From positions 744,001 to 808,000 of the forward strand of contig NZ_SIZW01000040.1 in assembly GCF_009866805.1 (NCBI RefSeq): DNA of 64,000 nt, read 5' to 3'. Of this stretch, positions 62,468 through 64,000 are shown piece after piece. The translations under genes were made by a program, and so were the position numbers. The DNA comes from Schauerella aestuarii (GTDB lineage: Bacteria > Pseudomonadota > Gammaproteobacteria > Burkholderiales > Burkholderiaceae_B). The notes beneath the pieces are model-generated. The model worked only from the letters and a program-made list of their open reading frames with translations. It searched no databases and was not told the DNA's origin. The stretch's first letter is position 1; the number at the start of each line of letters is the position of its first letter.

Positions 62468-63385
62468 TCAACCGCCGCGTTCCGCCCCGGTGCGATCTGC
62501 CAGGCTATTCCACAAATGCATCACTGCATAGCTGCGCCACGGTCGCCAGGTATTCGTGCGCAGACGTTGCTGGGCGAGTGTGGCGGCCGTTGGGTCCAGC
62601 GCCAGCAGGATCTGTTTCAGTACCAGGTCGCTTTCCAACCAGGCATCGGGGTCGCGCCAGGCCCGCATCGCGACGTAGCCCACCGTCCAGGGGCCGATGC
62701 CGTGCAGGGCCAGCAGGGCCTGGCGAAGCGGCAGCGTGTTGGCCGGATGCGTCTCGATCGGCACCTCGCCGCTGGCGACCACAGCTGCGACGTGCTGCAG
62801 CGTGGCGATGCGTTTGTAGGGCATGCCGAGTTTGTGCAGGTCGGCACGTGCAACGGCTGCCGGGGAGGGGAATCGCCAGCAGGCAGACCCATCGTCGAAG
62901 GTGCCAAGCTGCTCTCCGGCCCGAGAGACGACGCGCCCGATAACCGTGGTGGCACCTTTGACGCTGACCTGCTGCCCAATGATGGCGCGGACGATCAATT
63001 CGAAATTCGACCAGGTGCCGGGCACGCGCAAGCCGGGTGCGGCAGCGATCATGCGTGTGAGATCGGGGTCGTGCGACAGCCCCCGGCGAATCGCGTCCGG
63101 ATCCGCGGCGAGGTCGAACATCCGCGACAGCGCCGGCGCGAAATCGCCGATGTGTCGGCTCGCGGCGCCGTCGACGGTTGCGATGAGCATGTGACGGTGC
63201 GGATCGTCACGCACCGTCAGGATGCCGTCGTCGCCCAGCCAGTGAATGCTGCGGGTGTATTCGGTGTCGGTGACGCGTTCGATGCCGAGGGTTTGATGCC
63301 CGGCGAAAAAGCGCAGCAGGCGCGCCCAGTCGAAAGGCGGCGTGTACGGCAATTCAAGCGTCTGACGGGCGATGCGGGTGTTCAA
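62468..63385 (-). CDS. DNA-3-methyladenine glycosylase II (AlkA-like)
   Basis: 305 residues from a TTG at 63385; GGGGA lies 8 bases upstream. An AlkA N-terminal domain ('LPYTPPFDWARLLRFFAGHQ') is followed by an HhH-GPD glycosylase with 'LLALHGIGPWTVGYVAMRAW' and 'LESDLVLK', whose Asp fits AlkA's catalytic D238. It removes alkylated bases from DNA. No Ada domains are fused. It lies 13 bases after pdxA on the same strand. Confidence 0.88.
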   Translation of the reverse strand: MNTRIARQTLELPYTPPFDWARLLRFFAGHQTLGIERVTDTEYTRSIHWLGDDGILTVRDDPHRHMLIATVDGAASRHIGDFAPALSRMFDLAADPDAIRRGLSHDPDLTRMIAAAPGLRVPGTWSNFELIVRAIIGQQVSVKGATTVIGRVVSRAGEQLGTFDDGSACWRFPSPAAVARADLHKLGMPYKRIATLQHVAAVVASGEVPIETHPANTLPLRQALLALHGIGPWTVGYVAMRAWRDPDAWLESDLVLKQILLALDPTAATLAQQRLRTNTWRPWRSYAVMHLWNSLADRTGAERGG

Positions 63386-63398
63386 CGCGTGGTCCCCG

Positions 63399-64000
63399 TC
63401 AGGGCGTCATCTTCAGGGCGAGGTCGAATGCCGTCTTGAGCGATGCGGCATCGGCCACGCCGCGCCAGGCGATATCGAAGGCGGTGCCGTGATCGACACT
63501 GGTGCGCACGAACGGCAAGCCCACCGTGACATTCACCCCTTCGTCAATGCCCAGGTATTTCACCGGGATCAAGCCCTGGTCGTGATACTGCGCCACCACG
63601 ATGTCGAACTCCCCCTGGCGTGCCCGCATGAACACCGTATCGCCCGGCCACGGGCCGCTCGCGTCGATGCCGAGCGTGCGGGCATGTGCGATCGCCGGCG
63701 CAATGATGTCGATATCCTCGCGGCCGAACTTGCCGTTTTCACCGGCATGGGGATTCAGGCCGGCGACCGCCACCCGCGGTGCGGCGATCCCCATCTGCCG
63801 GCAGGCCGTGTCTGCAAGCCTGATGGCGCGCACCTCGGCGTCCAGGGTGATGCCCTTGACGACGTCGACAAAAGGCACGTGAATCGTGACGAGCAACACG
63901 CGCAACACCTCGTTGGCGAGCATCATCGCGAAGTCGGCGGTGTGCGTGCGCGCAGCGAGGATCTCGGTGTGACCCGGAAAATCCACCCCTGCGGCATGCA
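63399..64000 (-). CDS. pdxA: 4-hydroxythreonine-4-phosphate dehydrogenase PdxA, N-terminal part beyond window
   Basis: The C-terminal ~200 residues are visible; the frame stays open to the right edge. 'GVDFPGHTEILAART', 'GLNPHAGENGKFGREDIDIIAPAI' and 'VVAQYHDQGLIPVK' are strong PdxA motifs, with two zinc histidines among them. It oxidises 4-phosphohydroxy-threonine in pyridoxal phosphate synthesis. It is in an operon with the AlkA-like gene. Confidence 0.93.
   Translation of the reverse strand, partial: HAAGVDFPGHTEILAARTHTADFAMMLANEVLRVLLVTIHVPFVDVVKGITLDAEVRAIRLADTACRQMGIAAPRVAVAGLNPHAGENGKFGREDIDIIAPAIAHARTLGIDASGPWPGDTVFMRARQGEFDIVVAQYHDQGLIPVKYLGIDEGVNVTVGLPFVRTSVDHGTAFDIAWRGVADAASLKTAFDLALKMTP

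Overview
The window is a GC-rich, gene-dense bacterial chromosome segment. Its character is that of a Burkholderiales betaproteobacterium, most likely Alcaligenaceae (Bordetella/Achromobacter-like). This is an inference from three periplasmic Bug/TctC-type receptors, the order rpsF-priB-rpsR-rplI, the run xseB-ispA-dxs-folE2, and many IclR/LysR/AraC-controlled catabolic genes. I see no insertion sequence, phage, CRISPR array, tRNA or rRNA. Both edges cut a gene: a livM-type permease on the left and pdxA on the right.

Region 1 to 5.1 kb: the end of an overlapping branched-chain-amino-acid-type ABC transporter operon (permease, LivG, LivF) followed by a BKACE-family (DUF849) Claisen-type enzyme, then a convergent CPA2/KefC-like antiporter. 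Region 5.4 to 12.7 kb: a CHASE4-like/GGDEF/EAL c-di-GMP enzyme, a Bcr/CflA exporter, a large classical autotransporter, and a small two-helix membrane protein. Region 12.7 to 31.8 kb is accessory metabolism: an esterase, a GST plus MHS-family permease, an AraC regulator divergent from a class II aldolase, an IclR regulator divergent from a receptor/RraA-like aldolase/2-hydroxyacid dehydrogenase operon, a TetR regulator divergent from an SDR, and a LysR regulator divergent from a Gfo/Idh oxidoreductase that overlaps a Tat-signal SDR. Palindromes lie in most of these divergent intergenic regions.

Region 31.9 to 38.9 kb: a bile-acid/sodium-symporter-like permease, two Bug receptors flanking an MlrC-like M81 metallopeptidase, a GSA-aminomutase-like class III aminotransferase and an XRE-cupin regulator preceded by a perfect 19-bp palindrome. 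This is the best candidate for an uncharacterised uptake and degradation system. Region 39 to 46 kb: a methyltransferase and a tightly overlapping type II secretion operon, gspC-G-H-I-J-K-L-M-N, that lacks gspD, gspE and gspF here.

Region 46.2 to 64 kb is mostly housekeeping: htpX, a DMT permease, a sulfurtransferase, a PPOX-like protein, a Rieske oxygenase with an unusual cluster-binding loop and a terminator-like hairpin in its leader, an acyltransferase, xseB-ispA-dxs, folE2, the rpsF-priB-rpsR-rplI cluster, a kinase-like gene overlapping dnaB, an SBF-like permease, an AlkA-like glycosylase and pdxA. Several strong bidirectional hairpin terminators separate these units.

All functional calls come from reading motifs and context; no database search was run.
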